Source: Achromobacter arsenitoxydans SY8
Lineage (GTDB): Bacteria; Pseudomonadota; Gammaproteobacteria; Burkholderiales; Burkholderiaceae_B
Length of the DNA stretch: 54,684 nucleotides
Reading direction: 5' to 3'
Assembly: GCF_000236785.1 (NCBI RefSeq)
Contig: NZ_AGUF01000037.1
Location: 1 to 54,684 of the forward strand
Each line of letters begins with the position of its first letter. Position 1 is the first letter of the stretch. The position numbers were made by a program, and so were the translations under genes. Shown in pieces: positions 43,059-51,704 of the stretch. Under the pieces are notes generated by a model. The model was not told where the DNA came from. It was given only the letters and a program-made list of their open reading frames with translations, and did no database searches.

Positions 43059-43823
43059 TTATCCGCGCCCGGCGAAGGGCATGGCGCTGGCCATCACGGT
43101 CATGGTCAGGACGTTGGCGTCCAGCGGCAGCGACGCCATGTGGCGTACGGCGTTGGCGACGTGGACGGCGTCCATCATGGGTTCCGGCGCCGTCGTGCCG
43201 TTGGCTTGCAGGACGCCGCGCGTCATGCGTTCGGACAATTCAGTCAGCGCGTTGCCGATGTCGATCTGGCCCGCGACGATGTTGAAGGCGCGGCCGTCCA
43301 GCGCCAGCGACTTGGTCAGGCCGGTGACGGCGTGCTTGCTGGCGGTGTAGGGCGCGGTGTAGGGACGCGGCGTGTGCGCCGAGATCGACCCGTTGTTGAT
43401 GATGCGGCCACCCTGCGGCGATTGGCGGCGCATGAGTCCGAACGCCGCGCGGGCGCACAGGAATACGCCGGTTACGTTGGTGTTGATGGCGTTGAACCAC
43501 TTCTCCAGAGGCAGTTCGTCCATGGGCACCGCAGGCGCATTCACGCCGGCGTTGTTGAACAGCAGGTCCAGGCGGCCGAAGCGGGTTTCGATGGTGTCGA
43601 AGAGCGCCTGAACGCTGTCCGGGCTGGTGACGTCGGTGGGTACGGCAAGGGCCGTCTGGCCGCGCGAGGCGGCCTCGGCCTGCAGCGTCTGCAGCGGATC
43701 GGCGCGGCGGCCGGCCAGCACGACGGTCCAGCCGTCGTTCAGCAGGGCGATGGCCGTGACGCGGCCGACGCCGCTGCCTGCGCCCGTGACCAGGGCGATT
43801 TTCGGGGTAGCGCTTGCATTCAA
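43059..43823 (-). CDS. Classical short-chain dehydrogenase/reductase
   Basis: 254-residue SDR. Cofactor motif [10 protein letters not shown], structural NNAG (LLFNNAGVN), catalytic Ser in NNGSISAH, and Tyr-x-x-x-Lys in [10 protein letters not shown] are all intact. NADP versus NAD preference: an Arg pair after strand 2 (AGRRADP) suggests NADP. It follows the FAH-family gene by 28 bases and precedes the Bug receptor. Would oxidise or reduce a hydroxyl/keto group of the pathway intermediate. Confidence 0.92.
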   Translation of the reverse strand: MNASATPKIALVTGAGSGVGRVTAIALLNDGWTVVLAGRRADPLQTLQAEAASRGQTALAVPTDVTSPDSVQALFDTIETRFGRLDLLFNNAGVNAPAVPMDELPLEKWFNAINTNVTGVFLCARAAFGLMRRQSPQGGRIINNGSISAHTPRPYTAPYTASKHAVTGLTKSLALDGRAFNIVAGQIDIGNALTELSERMTRGVLQANGTTAPEPMMDAVHVANAVRHMASLPLDANVLTMTVMASAMPFAGRG

Positions 43824-43851
43824 GGGAAGACTCCTGGGGTCCGATGAGGGA

Positions 43852-44571
43852 TTAGTGAATGAAAGAGGCGGGATGGCTGTGGGTGGCGCCCGTCACGGTC
43901 AAGGTGAACCGCCCGATGTCCGCGACGCCCGCGCTGACGGTGTCGCCAGGCGTCAGGGGGCCGACGCCTGCGGGCGTGCCGGTGTAGATCAGGTCGCCGG
44001 GCATCAGTGCGACCGAGCGCGACAGCATCGCCAGCAGTTCGGGCACGGGCCACAGCAAGTCGGAGATGTCCGCGCGCTGGCGCTCCATGCCGTTGACCGT
44101 CAGCCACAGCGCGCCCTGGCGAAGGTGTCCGCAGTCGGCGACTGGAACGATTGGCGTGCAGGGCGCGGAGCGGTCGAAGGCCTTGGCGGGTTCCCAGGGG
44201 CCGCCCGCGCGCTTGGCCTCGTGCTGCAGGTCGCGGCGCGTCAGGTCCAGGCCGGCCGCGTAGCCCCAGATGTGCCGGTCTTCCGCGTGTTCGGGCGCGA
44301 TATCCCGGCCGCCGCGGCCGATAGCCACAACCAGCTCGATCTCATGGCAGAAGTCCGCCGTGCCGGGCGGGTAGGGCAGGTCGCCGCCGGCCGGCGTGAT
44401 GGCGCTGGCGGGCTTCATGAACCAGGCCGGCATGGCGCGGGGCGCCGGCTCGCCGGGCTGCCACCGGTAGTTGCGGCCAATGCAGAAGACGCGGGCCACG
44501 GGAAACCGGGAGGCGCTGTTGGCGATCGGCAGGGTGACAGGGGCGGGTGCGGGAAAGGCGAAGTCCGTCAT
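43852..44571 (-). CDS. Fumarylacetoacetate hydrolase-family protein
   Basis: 239-residue member of the FAH superfamily, which hydrolyse or decarboxylate beta-diketo acids and hydrate 2-hydroxy-dienoates. Metal site: the [10 protein letters not shown] motif holds the Glu ligands, with Asp in [25 protein letters not shown] at the start and [15 protein letters not shown] near the end are typical of the FahA-C/oxaloacetate-decarboxylase group. Likely cleaves or decarboxylates a keto-acid in the operon. Adjacent to the hydroxyacid dehydrogenase upstream (19 bases). Confidence 0.9.
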   Translation of the reverse strand: MTDFAFPAPAPVTLPIANSASRFPVARVFCIGRNYRWQPGEPAPRAMPAWFMKPASAITPAGGDLPYPPGTADFCHEIELVVAIGRGGRDIAPEHAEDRHIWGYAAGLDLTRRDLQHEAKRAGGPWEPAKAFDRSAPCTPIVPVADCGHLRQGALWLTVNGMERQRADISDLLWPVPELLAMLSRSVALMPGDLIYTGTPAGVGPLTPGDTVSAGVADIGRFTLTVTGATHSHPASFIH

Positions 44572-44590
44572 GGCGGTGATCGTCCGGCGC

Positions 44591-45544
44591 TCAGGTGGTC
44601 AGGCTCATTGCCGGGCGCTGGCCCGCGAGCGCCTGGGACAGGCTGTCCAGCACCATCTGTCCCATTGCGGCGCGGGTCTCCCAGGTGGCGCTGGCGCGGT
44701 GCGCCTGCAGCGTTGCGCGGTCGGACTGGCGCAGCGCCGCCGGTACGCGGGGTTCGTCGACGAAGACATCCAGGCCGGCGCCGGCGATGCGGCCTGCGGT
44801 GAGCGCAGCCGTCAGGTCGGCCTCGTTCACCAGGCGGCCGCGCGCCACGTTCACCAGGAATCCGTTCGGACCCAGCGCGTCCAGCACGGCGGCGTCGACG
44901 ATGCCTTCAGCTTTGTCGGCCGCCGCACACAGCACCAGCGCGTCCGACGCGCGCGCCAGATCCGCCAGCGCCGGCACGAATTCGTGCGCCACGTCGTCCA
45001 TCGGACGCAGGTCGGTGTAGCGTATGGGGCAGCCGAACGCCGCCGCCCGCGTGGCCACGGCGCGGCCAACGCGGCCCATGCCCACGATGCCGACGCGCAT
45101 GCCGCTGAAGCGGCGCGCCAGCGGGATTGCGCTGGGCGAAGGAAACTGTTCCCACTGCCCGTCGCGCACGAAGCGGTCGCCGGCGCACAGGTTGCGGCAC
45201 GCGGCGATCAAGAGGCCGATCGCCAGGTCGGCCACATCTTCCGTCAACGCGCCCAGCGTGGCGGTGACGGGCAGGCCGCGGCCGCGGCAATACGCCAGGT
45301 CCACGGCATCGGTGCCCACGCCGTTGACGGCGACCACTTTGACGCGCGGCAATTGCTCCAGCATCGCCCGTGAAATCCCCGTATGGCCGCCCGTGATGAC
45401 GGCATCGACCGCCGCGCCGTGCTGGCGCAGCCACGCGGCCTGGTCGGAAACTTCGAAGAACTTGTGCACCTGGTACAGCGAGGCAAGCTGATCGTTGACC
45501 GCGGGGATCAGGATGGGGTTGAGTTGCAGGACCTGAGGCTTCAT
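44591..45544 (-). CDS. D-2-hydroxyacid dehydrogenase (glyoxylate/hydroxypyruvate reductase-like)
   Basis: 317-residue NAD(P)-dependent 2-hydroxyacid dehydrogenase. The Rossmann motif is VGIVGMGRVGRAVA; the catalytic triad is Arg in NVARGRLV, Glu in DVFVDEP, and His in LQAHRASAT. VNGVGTDAVDLAYC and DVADLAIGLLIAACRNL are further signatures. Interconverts a 2-hydroxyacid and a 2-ketoacid. First gene of the leftward operon, divergent from the DNA-binding citrate-synthase fusion; its promoter must lie in the shared AT-rich region. The start ATG has only a weak ribosome site, and an upstream in-frame ATG exists. Confidence 0.92.
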   Translation of the reverse strand: MKPQVLQLNPILIPAVNDQLASLYQVHKFFEVSDQAAWLRQHGAAVDAVITGGHTGISRAMLEQLPRVKVVAVNGVGTDAVDLAYCRGRGLPVTATLGALTEDVADLAIGLLIAACRNLCAGDRFVRDGQWEQFPSPSAIPLARRFSGMRVGIVGMGRVGRAVATRAAAFGCPIRYTDLRPMDDVAHEFVPALADLARASDALVLCAAADKAEGIVDAAVLDALGPNGFLVNVARGRLVNEADLTAALTAGRIAGAGLDVFVDEPRVPAALRQSDRATLQAHRASATWETRAAMGQMVLDSLSQALAGQRPAMSLTT

Positions 45545-45612
45545 GTCGGTTCGGCTCTGAAGTGCGGACCGGATTGAAGTCCGCGTTGACGATGCCCCAT
45601 CGTATTTAATGA

Positions 45613-45647
45613 TTGATTTACAAAGCAATATTGATCTATAAAATCAA
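45613..45647 (+). promoter_or_regulatory. Promoter overlapped by repeated TTGAT elements, candidate operator
   Basis: In the AT-rich 128-bp divergent region, TTGATT and TATAAA with 18 bases between form a plausible promoter for the rightward fusion gene. TTGAT recurs 18 bases later, and TTGAT-CTATAAA-ATCAA forms an inverted repeat over the -10. The repeats give a natural site for a dimeric MerR/excisionase-type protein, most simply the fusion protein itself. Confidence 0.5.
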
Positions 45648-45672
45648 CATATAAACTTTGCTACAAGACATC

Positions 45673-46815
45673 ATGGGTTCCTGGATAAGCATGGCCGAAG
45701 CCTGCAGCCGGCTTGGCGTGCGGCCGCAGACCATCTACGCCTACGTCAGCCGCGGCAAGCTCGAAGTCATGCCGGATCCCGCCGACACGCGCCGCAGCCT
45801 TTATCGGGCCGAAGACGTCGCCGGGCTGGCCAAGCGCAAGCAGGCCGGCCGCAAGCACGAAACGTTGGCGGCCAACACGCTGTTCGGCGCGGAACCCAGC
45901 ATTCCCACCGCCATTTCCACGTTTCACCGGCAGCGGCTGTACTACCGCGGCCGGGATGCCGTGGAACTGGCGCGGTCGGCCAGCCTGGAAGATGTGGCGC
46001 AGCTGCTTTGGGACTCGGAGCTGGCGGCCGATTTCTCGTCCGAGTCGCGGGTGGCCGCGCCGGGGCGCGTGGCCGCCTTCACCACCCTGGCCGGCCTGGC
46101 CGCCACGGGGCACTCCACCCACGGCCGCATGACGCGCGTCCTGCACGGCGAATGCCAGAGCCTGGTCGGTCAACTGGCGGGCGCCTTCGGGGCTCAGCCC
46201 GGCAAGCAGCCGCTGCATCTGCGCTTTGCGCGCGGCTGGAAGCAATCCGCGCAGGCGGCAGAGCTCTTGCGCACCGCCATGGTCTTGCTGGTCGACCACG
46301 AACTGACCAGCTCCGCCTTCGCGTCCCGCATCGCCGCGTCGACGGGCGCCTCGCTGCCCGCCTGCCTGCTGTCCGGGCTGACGACCTTGTCCGGCCCCTT
46401 GCACGGCGACGCCTCCGGGCGCGTCAAGGCCCTGTTCAACGACGTCGAGCGGCAAGGCGAGGACCAGGTCATTGCGCACTACCTGTCCACCGGCCTGCCG
46501 CTTGCGGGCTTTGGCCATCATCTGTATCCCGATGGCGATCCGCGCGCGGCCGCGCTGCTGGCGCTGTTCGAGCCGGCCGATGTCATCACCCGGTTCATCG
46601 ACAAGGCGACACAGCTCACCGGCCTGCATCCGAACATCGACGTCGCCTTGGCCGCGCTGGCGGCGCATTGCAAGCTGCCGGACGACGCCGCGTTCGGCCT
46701 GTTCGCCACGGCCCGCAGCATCGGCCTACTGGCCCATAGCCTGGAGCAACTGAGCGTGGCGCAGGTGATCCGCCCCAGGGGCCGTTATGTGGGGGTGGCG
46801 CCCCTGTCCGCGTAG
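45673..46815 (+). CDS. Helix-turn-helix/citrate synthase fusion protein
   Basis: 380-residue two-domain protein. Residues 1-56 form a MerR/excisionase-like winged helix ([20 protein letters not shown], then [16 protein letters not shown]). Residues 65-380 are a complete citrate synthase domain with the catalytic residues kept: His209 ([13 protein letters not shown]), His282 in [14 protein letters not shown], Asp323 (NIDVALAAL) and the citrate-binding arginines ([19 protein letters not shown]). It should thus condense an acyl-CoA with a ketoacid, or bind these metabolites, and bind DNA. It is divergent from a hydroxyacid-catabolic operon over an AT-rich repeat. The start is an ATG without a clear ribosome site; a TTG 15 bases upstream is possible. 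Confidence 0.88.
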   Translation: MGSWISMAEACSRLGVRPQTIYAYVSRGKLEVMPDPADTRRSLYRAEDVAGLAKRKQAGRKHETLAANTLFGAEPSIPTAISTFHRQRLYYRGRDAVELARSASLEDVAQLLWDSELAADFSSESRVAAPGRVAAFTTLAGLAATGHSTHGRMTRVLHGECQSLVGQLAGAFGAQPGKQPLHLRFARGWKQSAQAAELLRTAMVLLVDHELTSSAFASRIAASTGASLPACLLSGLTTLSGPLHGDASGRVKALFNDVERQGEDQVIAHYLSTGLPLAGFGHHLYPDGDPRAAALLALFEPADVITRFIDKATQLTGLHPNIDVALAALAAHCKLPDDAAFGLFATARSIGLLAHSLEQLSVAQVIRPRGRYVGVAPLSA

Positions 46816-46862
46816 CAGGCATCATTCCAGCGCCGAGGCGCGGACACGATAGGGAGAAATTT

Positions 46863-47414
46863 ATGACACGGACGGAAAAGCAGAAGATGCTCGCGGGAGA
46901 GCTCTACACCGCGGCCGACCCGGAGATCCAGGCGGACCAATTGGCGGCCGGAGCGTGGATGAAGGCCTACAACGCCATGCTGGGCGAACCGCCGGAGCGC
47001 TGGCATGCCTTGCTGAAGACGCGATTCGCGCACGTGGGGGACGGCGCCGTCATCCGGCCGCCGTTTCATTGCGACTACGGGTACAACATCTCGCTGGGCG
47101 CAGGGGTCTTCATCAACTTCAACTGCGTCATCCTCGATGTCGTGCAAGTGACCATCGGCGACGGCACGCAGATCGGCCCGGCCGTGCAGATCTACACCGC
47201 CGACCATCCGCACGATCCGGAACAACGCCGCGCGATGCTCGAATCCGGGAGGCCCGTGCGCATCGGCAGCCAGGTGTGGATCGGAGGCGGGGCCATCATC
47301 CTGCCCGGCGTCTCCATCGGCGACGGCGCCATTATCGGCGCGGGCAGCGTGGTCACGCGCGATGTGCCGGCAGGCGCAACGGCCGTCGGCAATCCGGCGC
47401 GAGTGCGGGGGTAG
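46863..47414 (+). CDS. maa: Sugar O-acetyltransferase (maltose/galactoside acetyltransferase-like)
   Basis: 183-residue left-handed beta-helix acetyltransferase. N-terminal [22 protein letters not shown] is the Maa/LacA/NodL cap; the hexapeptide repeats follow ([57 protein letters not shown]) with the catalytic His in YTADHPHDP. Closing motif NPARVRG. It acetylates a 6-hydroxyl of sugars. AGGGAG precedes the ATG. It lies 47 bases after the fusion gene but functional linkage is not evident. Confidence 0.9.
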   Translation: MTRTEKQKMLAGELYTAADPEIQADQLAAGAWMKAYNAMLGEPPERWHALLKTRFAHVGDGAVIRPPFHCDYGYNISLGAGVFINFNCVILDVVQVTIGDGTQIGPAVQIYTADHPHDPEQRRAMLESGRPVRIGSQVWIGGGAIILPGVSIGDGAIIGAGSVVTRDVPAGATAVGNPARVRG

Positions 47415-47435
47415 GGCGGCCGGCGCCGCCTGCGT

Positions 47436-47462
47436 CCGATTGCCGCACGCGCGGCAAATCGG
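47436..47462 (+). terminator. Stem-loop after the acetyltransferase gene
   Basis: CCGATTGCCGC pairs with GCGGCAAATCGG around an ACGC loop (11 pairs, one bulged A). It follows the acetyltransferase stop by about 20 bases and lies before the DUF2946 gene. No T-run, so termination is uncertain. Confidence 0.5.
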
Positions 47463-47498
47463 GCTGTATAGGCAGACCGTTGTAATAGAATCCCGCCC

Positions 47499-47903
47499 AT
47501 GCCTGGACCCCGGTACTCTGCGATCAAGCCTCGCGGCCTGCCTTGGCGGATGCTCATCTGCCTGGCGCTGGCCGCTTTTGTGCTGCGCGCGGTGATCCCG
47601 AATGGCTACATGGCGGCGCCCTCGACAACGTCGCTGATGCTGACGCTGTGCGAGGCCGGGGGGGCGATGAACGTTTCCTTCGACCTGCCGGGACAGTCCG
47701 ACGCCAAGCACGCGCCTGCCGATGCTTGCGCGTTCGGCGCTCTGGCGGCGCATGCAATCCTGCCCGAGGCCGGTCTGACGCCCGTGCTTGCGGCGCAGGC
47801 CGCCTATGACGCGCCGCGCGTGCCCGTCTATCGTGCGGCGCCGGCGCTGCCGCCGCTTGGCCCTCCTTTAGGTTCCCGGGCTCCTCCTTCCCTGTCTGTC
47901 TGA
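47499..47903 (+). CDS. DUF2946-like small membrane/exported protein
   Basis: 134-residue protein with an N-terminal hydrophobic helix (WRMLICLALAAFVLRAVIPNGYMAA) and a mature part rich in His/Cys spaced as in DUF2946 proteins (LTLCEAG, AKHAPADACAFGALAAHAIL), ending in a proline-rich tail. These small proteins are often encoded just before copper or other metal TonB receptors, as here. Cys and His could bind metal. Start uncertain: an internal ATG at MLICLAL would give a shorter signal-like N-terminus. Confidence 0.7.
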   Translation: MPGPRYSAIKPRGLPWRMLICLALAAFVLRAVIPNGYMAAPSTTSLMLTLCEAGGAMNVSFDLPGQSDAKHAPADACAFGALAAHAILPEAGLTPVLAAQAAYDAPRVPVYRAAPALPPLGPPLGSRAPPSLSV

Positions 47904-48093
47904 CATCGCCGTCGGCGCGCGCTTTTGCGCGGCCGATGGCAGCGAAGAGAGGAAGCCTGCGCAGCGCTTTCCCTACGGCATCGGCATGCGCCGGGGCCGC
48001 CAGCACGACCTTTCCCTCTTCGCCACGCGTTCCGTCATCCGGCCCTGAGCCGGCGCCGGATCCAGACTAGCCATACGCAGAAGAGGGGTCATT

Positions 48094-50205
48094 TTGGCCA
48101 TCGTTCGTTCGCACGCGTGCCTGAGCACGCTCCTGGTCCTGGCCGCATCCAACGCGGCTGCCCAATCCACTCCCGCCACGCTGGCGCCCATCACCGTGGT
48201 GGGCGGCGCCGAAACGGCGCTCGCCACCCCGGCAAGCACCGGTTCCAATCTGGGCCTCACGCCAATGCAGACGCCCGCCAGCGTGGACATCATCTCGCGC
48301 GAGCAGATCGAAGCGCGCGGCGACGCCAGCGTCGTCACCGCCATCACGCGCGCGCCGGGCTTTTCGGCGATGCCGCATCCCGGCAACGGCAACAGCGCGC
48401 TATCGGTGCGCGGCTTCACGGACAGCACGTCGGTCATGCGGCTCTACGACGGCCTGCGCCAATACGGCGGCGTCGGCCTGACGTTCCCGTTTGACACCTG
48501 GTCGGTCGAGCGCATCGAAGTGTTGCGCGGACCCGCATCGGTCATCTACGGCGACGGCGCGATCGGCGGCGTCGTCAATGTGATTCCGAAACGCCCCACG
48601 CGCGGCCCGATCGAAAACGAAATCCAGGCCACCATCGGCACGCAGGACACCGCCCGGCTGGGCCTGGGTAGCGGCGGCGCGCTCAGCGACACGCTGTCCT
48701 ATCGCCTGGACGTCAGTGGCAACTACACCGATGGCTGGGTGGGCCGCGGCCAGTCGGGCGACGCAACGTTCTCGGGCGCATTGCGCTGGGACGCCACGCC
48801 GGACCTGAACGTCACGCTCAGCTACGCCTACGGCTATCAGCGGCCGATGCGCTACTTCGGCACGCCGCTCATCAACGGGAAGCAGGACGACGCCGTCCGC
48901 AAGCAGAACTACAACGTCGGCGACAGCTTCATGCGCTTTCGCGACCAGTGGACGCAGCTGGACACCGTCTGGACGCCGAACGAGGCGACCACCGTGCGCA
49001 CCCGTCTGTATCACGTGCAGAGCGACCGCGATTGGCGCAATGCCGAGCGCTATGTCTACAACCCCGGTTCCGGCCTGATAGACCGGTCCGACAACACGCA
49101 GATCACGCACGACCAGACGCAGACCGGGCTGACCACGAGCGCGGCCTTCAAGGGCAGGCTGGCCGGGCTGGACAACACGGTATCGGTGGGGTTCGATGTG
49201 AACCACGCCAGCTTCGAGCACATCAACAACACCTACGCCGGCAGTTCCGGGCCCGTCGATCCCTATGACCCGGATCACGGCAAGTTCCAGAGCGACGCGC
49301 CGTTCATTCCCCGCTACCGCAACAAGGCGGACCAGTTCGCCCTGTTCGTGGAAGACCGGCTGGCGTTGACTTCCCGCTGGTCCGTCATCGGCGGCCTGCG
49401 CTATGACCACGCCAGGGTGACCCGCGACGACCTGGTGACCAATGAGCGGGCGCTGTCGCAGACCTACTCGGACGTGGGCTGGCGCGTTGGCACGGTCTTT
49501 GATGTGACGCCCGACCTGGCCGTTTACGCGCAATACGCCGAGGCTGCCGATCCCGTGGGCGGTTTATTGATGATCAGCCCGGCCAATGCCAAGTTCGACA
49601 TGTCCAAGGGCAAGCAGATCGAAATCGGCCTGAAACAGGCCTTTCTGGACAACCGCGGCGAATGGACGCTGTCGGCCTATCACATCCGCAAGTCGAATCT
49701 GCTGTCCAGGGATGCCGCCGATCCCAGCCTGCGCGTCCAGGTTGGGGAGCAATCGTCGCGCGGGCTTGAGACCTCGCTGTCGCTGGCCTTTGCGCCTGGC
49801 TGGAAGATCGAGGCCAACGCGGCCATGCTGCGCGCCAAATACGACGACTTCACCGAGTCGGCCGGCGGCGCGGCCGTGTCCCGCGCAGGCAACGTGCCTC
49901 CCAACGTGCCGCAGCGCCTGGCGAATGTGTGGCTCAGCTGGAACTTCCAGCCCGGCTGGACCGCCATGGGCGGGATGCAATACGTGGGCAAGCGCTACGC
50001 GGACAACGCCAACACAATCGAACTGCCGTCGTACACCACCACGGACGTCGCGCTGCGCTGGGACGTGAACCAAGACACCACCATCACCGCGCGCGGCTAC
50101 AACATCTTCGACCGCGCCTACTTCACGACGGCCTACTACACCAACACGCAGTGGCTGTACGGGCCCAGCCGGCGGTTTGAACTGACGCTCAACCATCGCT
50201 TCTGA
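48094..50205 (+). CDS. TonB-dependent siderophore/metal receptor
   Basis: 703-residue outer-membrane receptor. Signal peptide ends SNAAAQ, a TonB-box-like PITVVGG follows, then the plug domain (TPASVDIISREQIEARG, NSALSVRGFTDSTSVMRLYDG, ERIEVLRGPASVIYGDGAIGGVVNVIPKRP) and a 22-strand-type barrel ending in the terminal Phe needed for BAM assembly (LTLNHRF). The start is a TTG with AGAGGGG at suitable spacing. Likely imports a ferric siderophore or other metal chelate using TonB. The next gene encodes a PepSY membrane protein, a common reductase-like partner for siderophore iron. No sigma factor or Fur site is obvious. Confidence 0.9.
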   Translation: MAIVRSHACLSTLLVLAASNAAAQSTPATLAPITVVGGAETALATPASTGSNLGLTPMQTPASVDIISREQIEARGDASVVTAITRAPGFSAMPHPGNGNSALSVRGFTDSTSVMRLYDGLRQYGGVGLTFPFDTWSVERIEVLRGPASVIYGDGAIGGVVNVIPKRPTRGPIENEIQATIGTQDTARLGLGSGGALSDTLSYRLDVSGNYTDGWVGRGQSGDATFSGALRWDATPDLNVTLSYAYGYQRPMRYFGTPLINGKQDDAVRKQNYNVGDSFMRFRDQWTQLDTVWTPNEATTVRTRLYHVQSDRDWRNAERYVYNPGSGLIDRSDNTQITHDQTQTGLTTSAAFKGRLAGLDNTVSVGFDVNHASFEHINNTYAGSSGPVDPYDPDHGKFQSDAPFIPRYRNKADQFALFVEDRLALTSRWSVIGGLRYDHARVTRDDLVTNERALSQTYSDVGWRVGTVFDVTPDLAVYAQYAEAADPVGGLLMISPANAKFDMSKGKQIEIGLKQAFLDNRGEWTLSAYHIRKSNLLSRDAADPSLRVQVGEQSSRGLETSLSLAFAPGWKIEANAAMLRAKYDDFTESAGGAAVSRAGNVPPNVPQRLANVWLSWNFQPGWTAMGGMQYVGKRYADNANTIELPSYTTTDVALRWDVNQDTTITARGYNIFDRAYFTTAYYTNTQWLYGPSRRFELTLNHRF

Positions 50206-50216
50206 GGGGCGCGGCG

Positions 50217-51704
50217 ATGAACCTGCGGACGCGATGCCGAAGGCTCACCTACCTGGCCCACCGCTGGTTGGGTGTGACGGGGTGCGTGCTGATGCTGCTG
50301 TGGTTTCTAAGCGGCATCGTCATGCTGTATGTCGGCTATCCGAAGCTGACGCCGGCGGAGCGCCTGGCCGGGCTGCCCGTCCTGACGCCGGACACCTACC
50401 AGGTTCCGGACATGGCGCCAGGGCAGGACCGCGTGCTGACTTCGGTACGGGGCCAGCCTAGCTATGTCATCGCCGCCAAGGACGGTCCGCGGGTCTATGA
50501 CGCGCTGACTGGCGCGCCTTACGGCGCCGTGACGGCGGACATGGCGATGGCCGCCGCCCACGCATTCTGGCCCGACGCCATCCCGCGGCATGAGGCGCTG
50601 ATTCAGGAAGACCGGTGGACCCATTCGCGCGGCCTGGACCGGCACCGGCCGTTGCACAAGGTGCAGATGGACGGCCATCAGGCCGGGACGCTGTATGTGT
50701 CCTCGGCAACCGGCCAGGTCGTCCTGGATGCGCCCCTGGCGCAGCAGCGCTGGAACTACGTGGGCGCATGGCTGCATTGGCTGTATCCGGTGCGAGACCG
50801 CTCCGTCGATCCTGGATGGAGCTGGATCGTGATCATCCTGTCGGCCGCCTGCACCTTGCTGGCGATCAGCGGCGTGGTCGTCGGCGTCTGGCGCTGGCGC
50901 TTCCGCGGCCGGTACAAGTCGGGTGCTCGCACGCCGTACCGCGAAGGCTGGATGCGCTGGCACCATATTGTCGGCCTGCTGTTCAGCGCCTTCGTCTGCA
51001 CCTGGATCTTCAGCGGGTTGATGTCCATGAACCCAGGAGGGATCTTCACGGGCAATGGCCAGGGCCCCGATCTGCGGGCGATGTCCGGTCCCGTGCAAGC
51101 GGCTAGCCTGGCCGATCCTTCGCCGGTGCTGCGGGCATTGCAGGATGCGAATTTCCGGCCGGTAGAACTGACTTGGCGCGGCATGGGCGGCGAAGGCTAC
51201 GTGCTGGCGCGCGACGCGAACGCGGACAGCCGCATCGTGCGCGCGGGGGCTGGCGGGTTGATCGTGCAATCTGCATGGCGGCCGGACCCGGTCATCGACG
51301 GGGCGCGAGCCCTGTTCCCGGGCGCCTCGGCAGCGGCGCGCGTGCTCGAGCGCTACGACGCCTACTACTATGCGCGCCACGCCGAAGCCATGAACGGCGG
51401 CGCACCGCGCGGCCTGCCCGTGCTGCAACTCGATTTCGACACGCCGGCGCACGATCGCGTCTACATCGACCTGCGCACCGGCGAAGTCAGCCTCAGTCTG
51501 TCGCGCGCCGAGCGGGTCGGGCGCTGGCTGTTCTACTTCCTGCATAGCTGGGACACGCCAGTTCTGCTGCAGGCCGGGGCGGGAAGGGACCTGGTGATCA
51601 TCTTGCTCAGCCTGGGCGGCTTGGCGTTGTGCGCGACGGGAATCGTGCTGTCCGGCAGACGGCTAGGGTTGGGGCAGGGGAGGCGGAAAACCGGCGGACG
51701 CTGA
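50217..51704 (+). CDS. PepSY-associated membrane protein (PiuB-like)
   Basis: 495-residue inner-membrane protein with four helices: about residues 17-40 (WLGVTGCVLMLLWFLSGIVMLYV), 203-224, 246-266 and 460-480, with periplasmic PepSY-like stretches between. Histidines near helix ends (TYLAHRWLG, HHIVGLLFS, HSWDTPVLL) are positioned to bind haem, as in FoxB/PiuB-type siderophore iron reductases. It follows the receptor by 11 bases (GAGGGG overlaps the receptor stop), so the pair is an operon for reductive release of iron. Its 3' end overlaps the convergent hydrolase gene by 42 bases. Confidence 0.88.
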   Translation: MNLRTRCRRLTYLAHRWLGVTGCVLMLLWFLSGIVMLYVGYPKLTPAERLAGLPVLTPDTYQVPDMAPGQDRVLTSVRGQPSYVIAAKDGPRVYDALTGAPYGAVTADMAMAAAHAFWPDAIPRHEALIQEDRWTHSRGLDRHRPLHKVQMDGHQAGTLYVSSATGQVVLDAPLAQQRWNYVGAWLHWLYPVRDRSVDPGWSWIVIILSAACTLLAISGVVVGVWRWRFRGRYKSGARTPYREGWMRWHHIVGLLFSAFVCTWIFSGLMSMNPGGIFTGNGQGPDLRAMSGPVQAASLADPSPVLRALQDANFRPVELTWRGMGGEGYVLARDANADSRIVRAGAGGLIVQSAWRPDPVIDGARALFPGASAAARVLERYDAYYYARHAEAMNGGAPRGLPVLQLDFDTPAHDRVYIDLRTGEVSLSLSRAERVGRWLFYFLHSWDTPVLLQAGAGRDLVIILLSLGGLALCATGIVLSGRRLGLGQGRRKTGGR

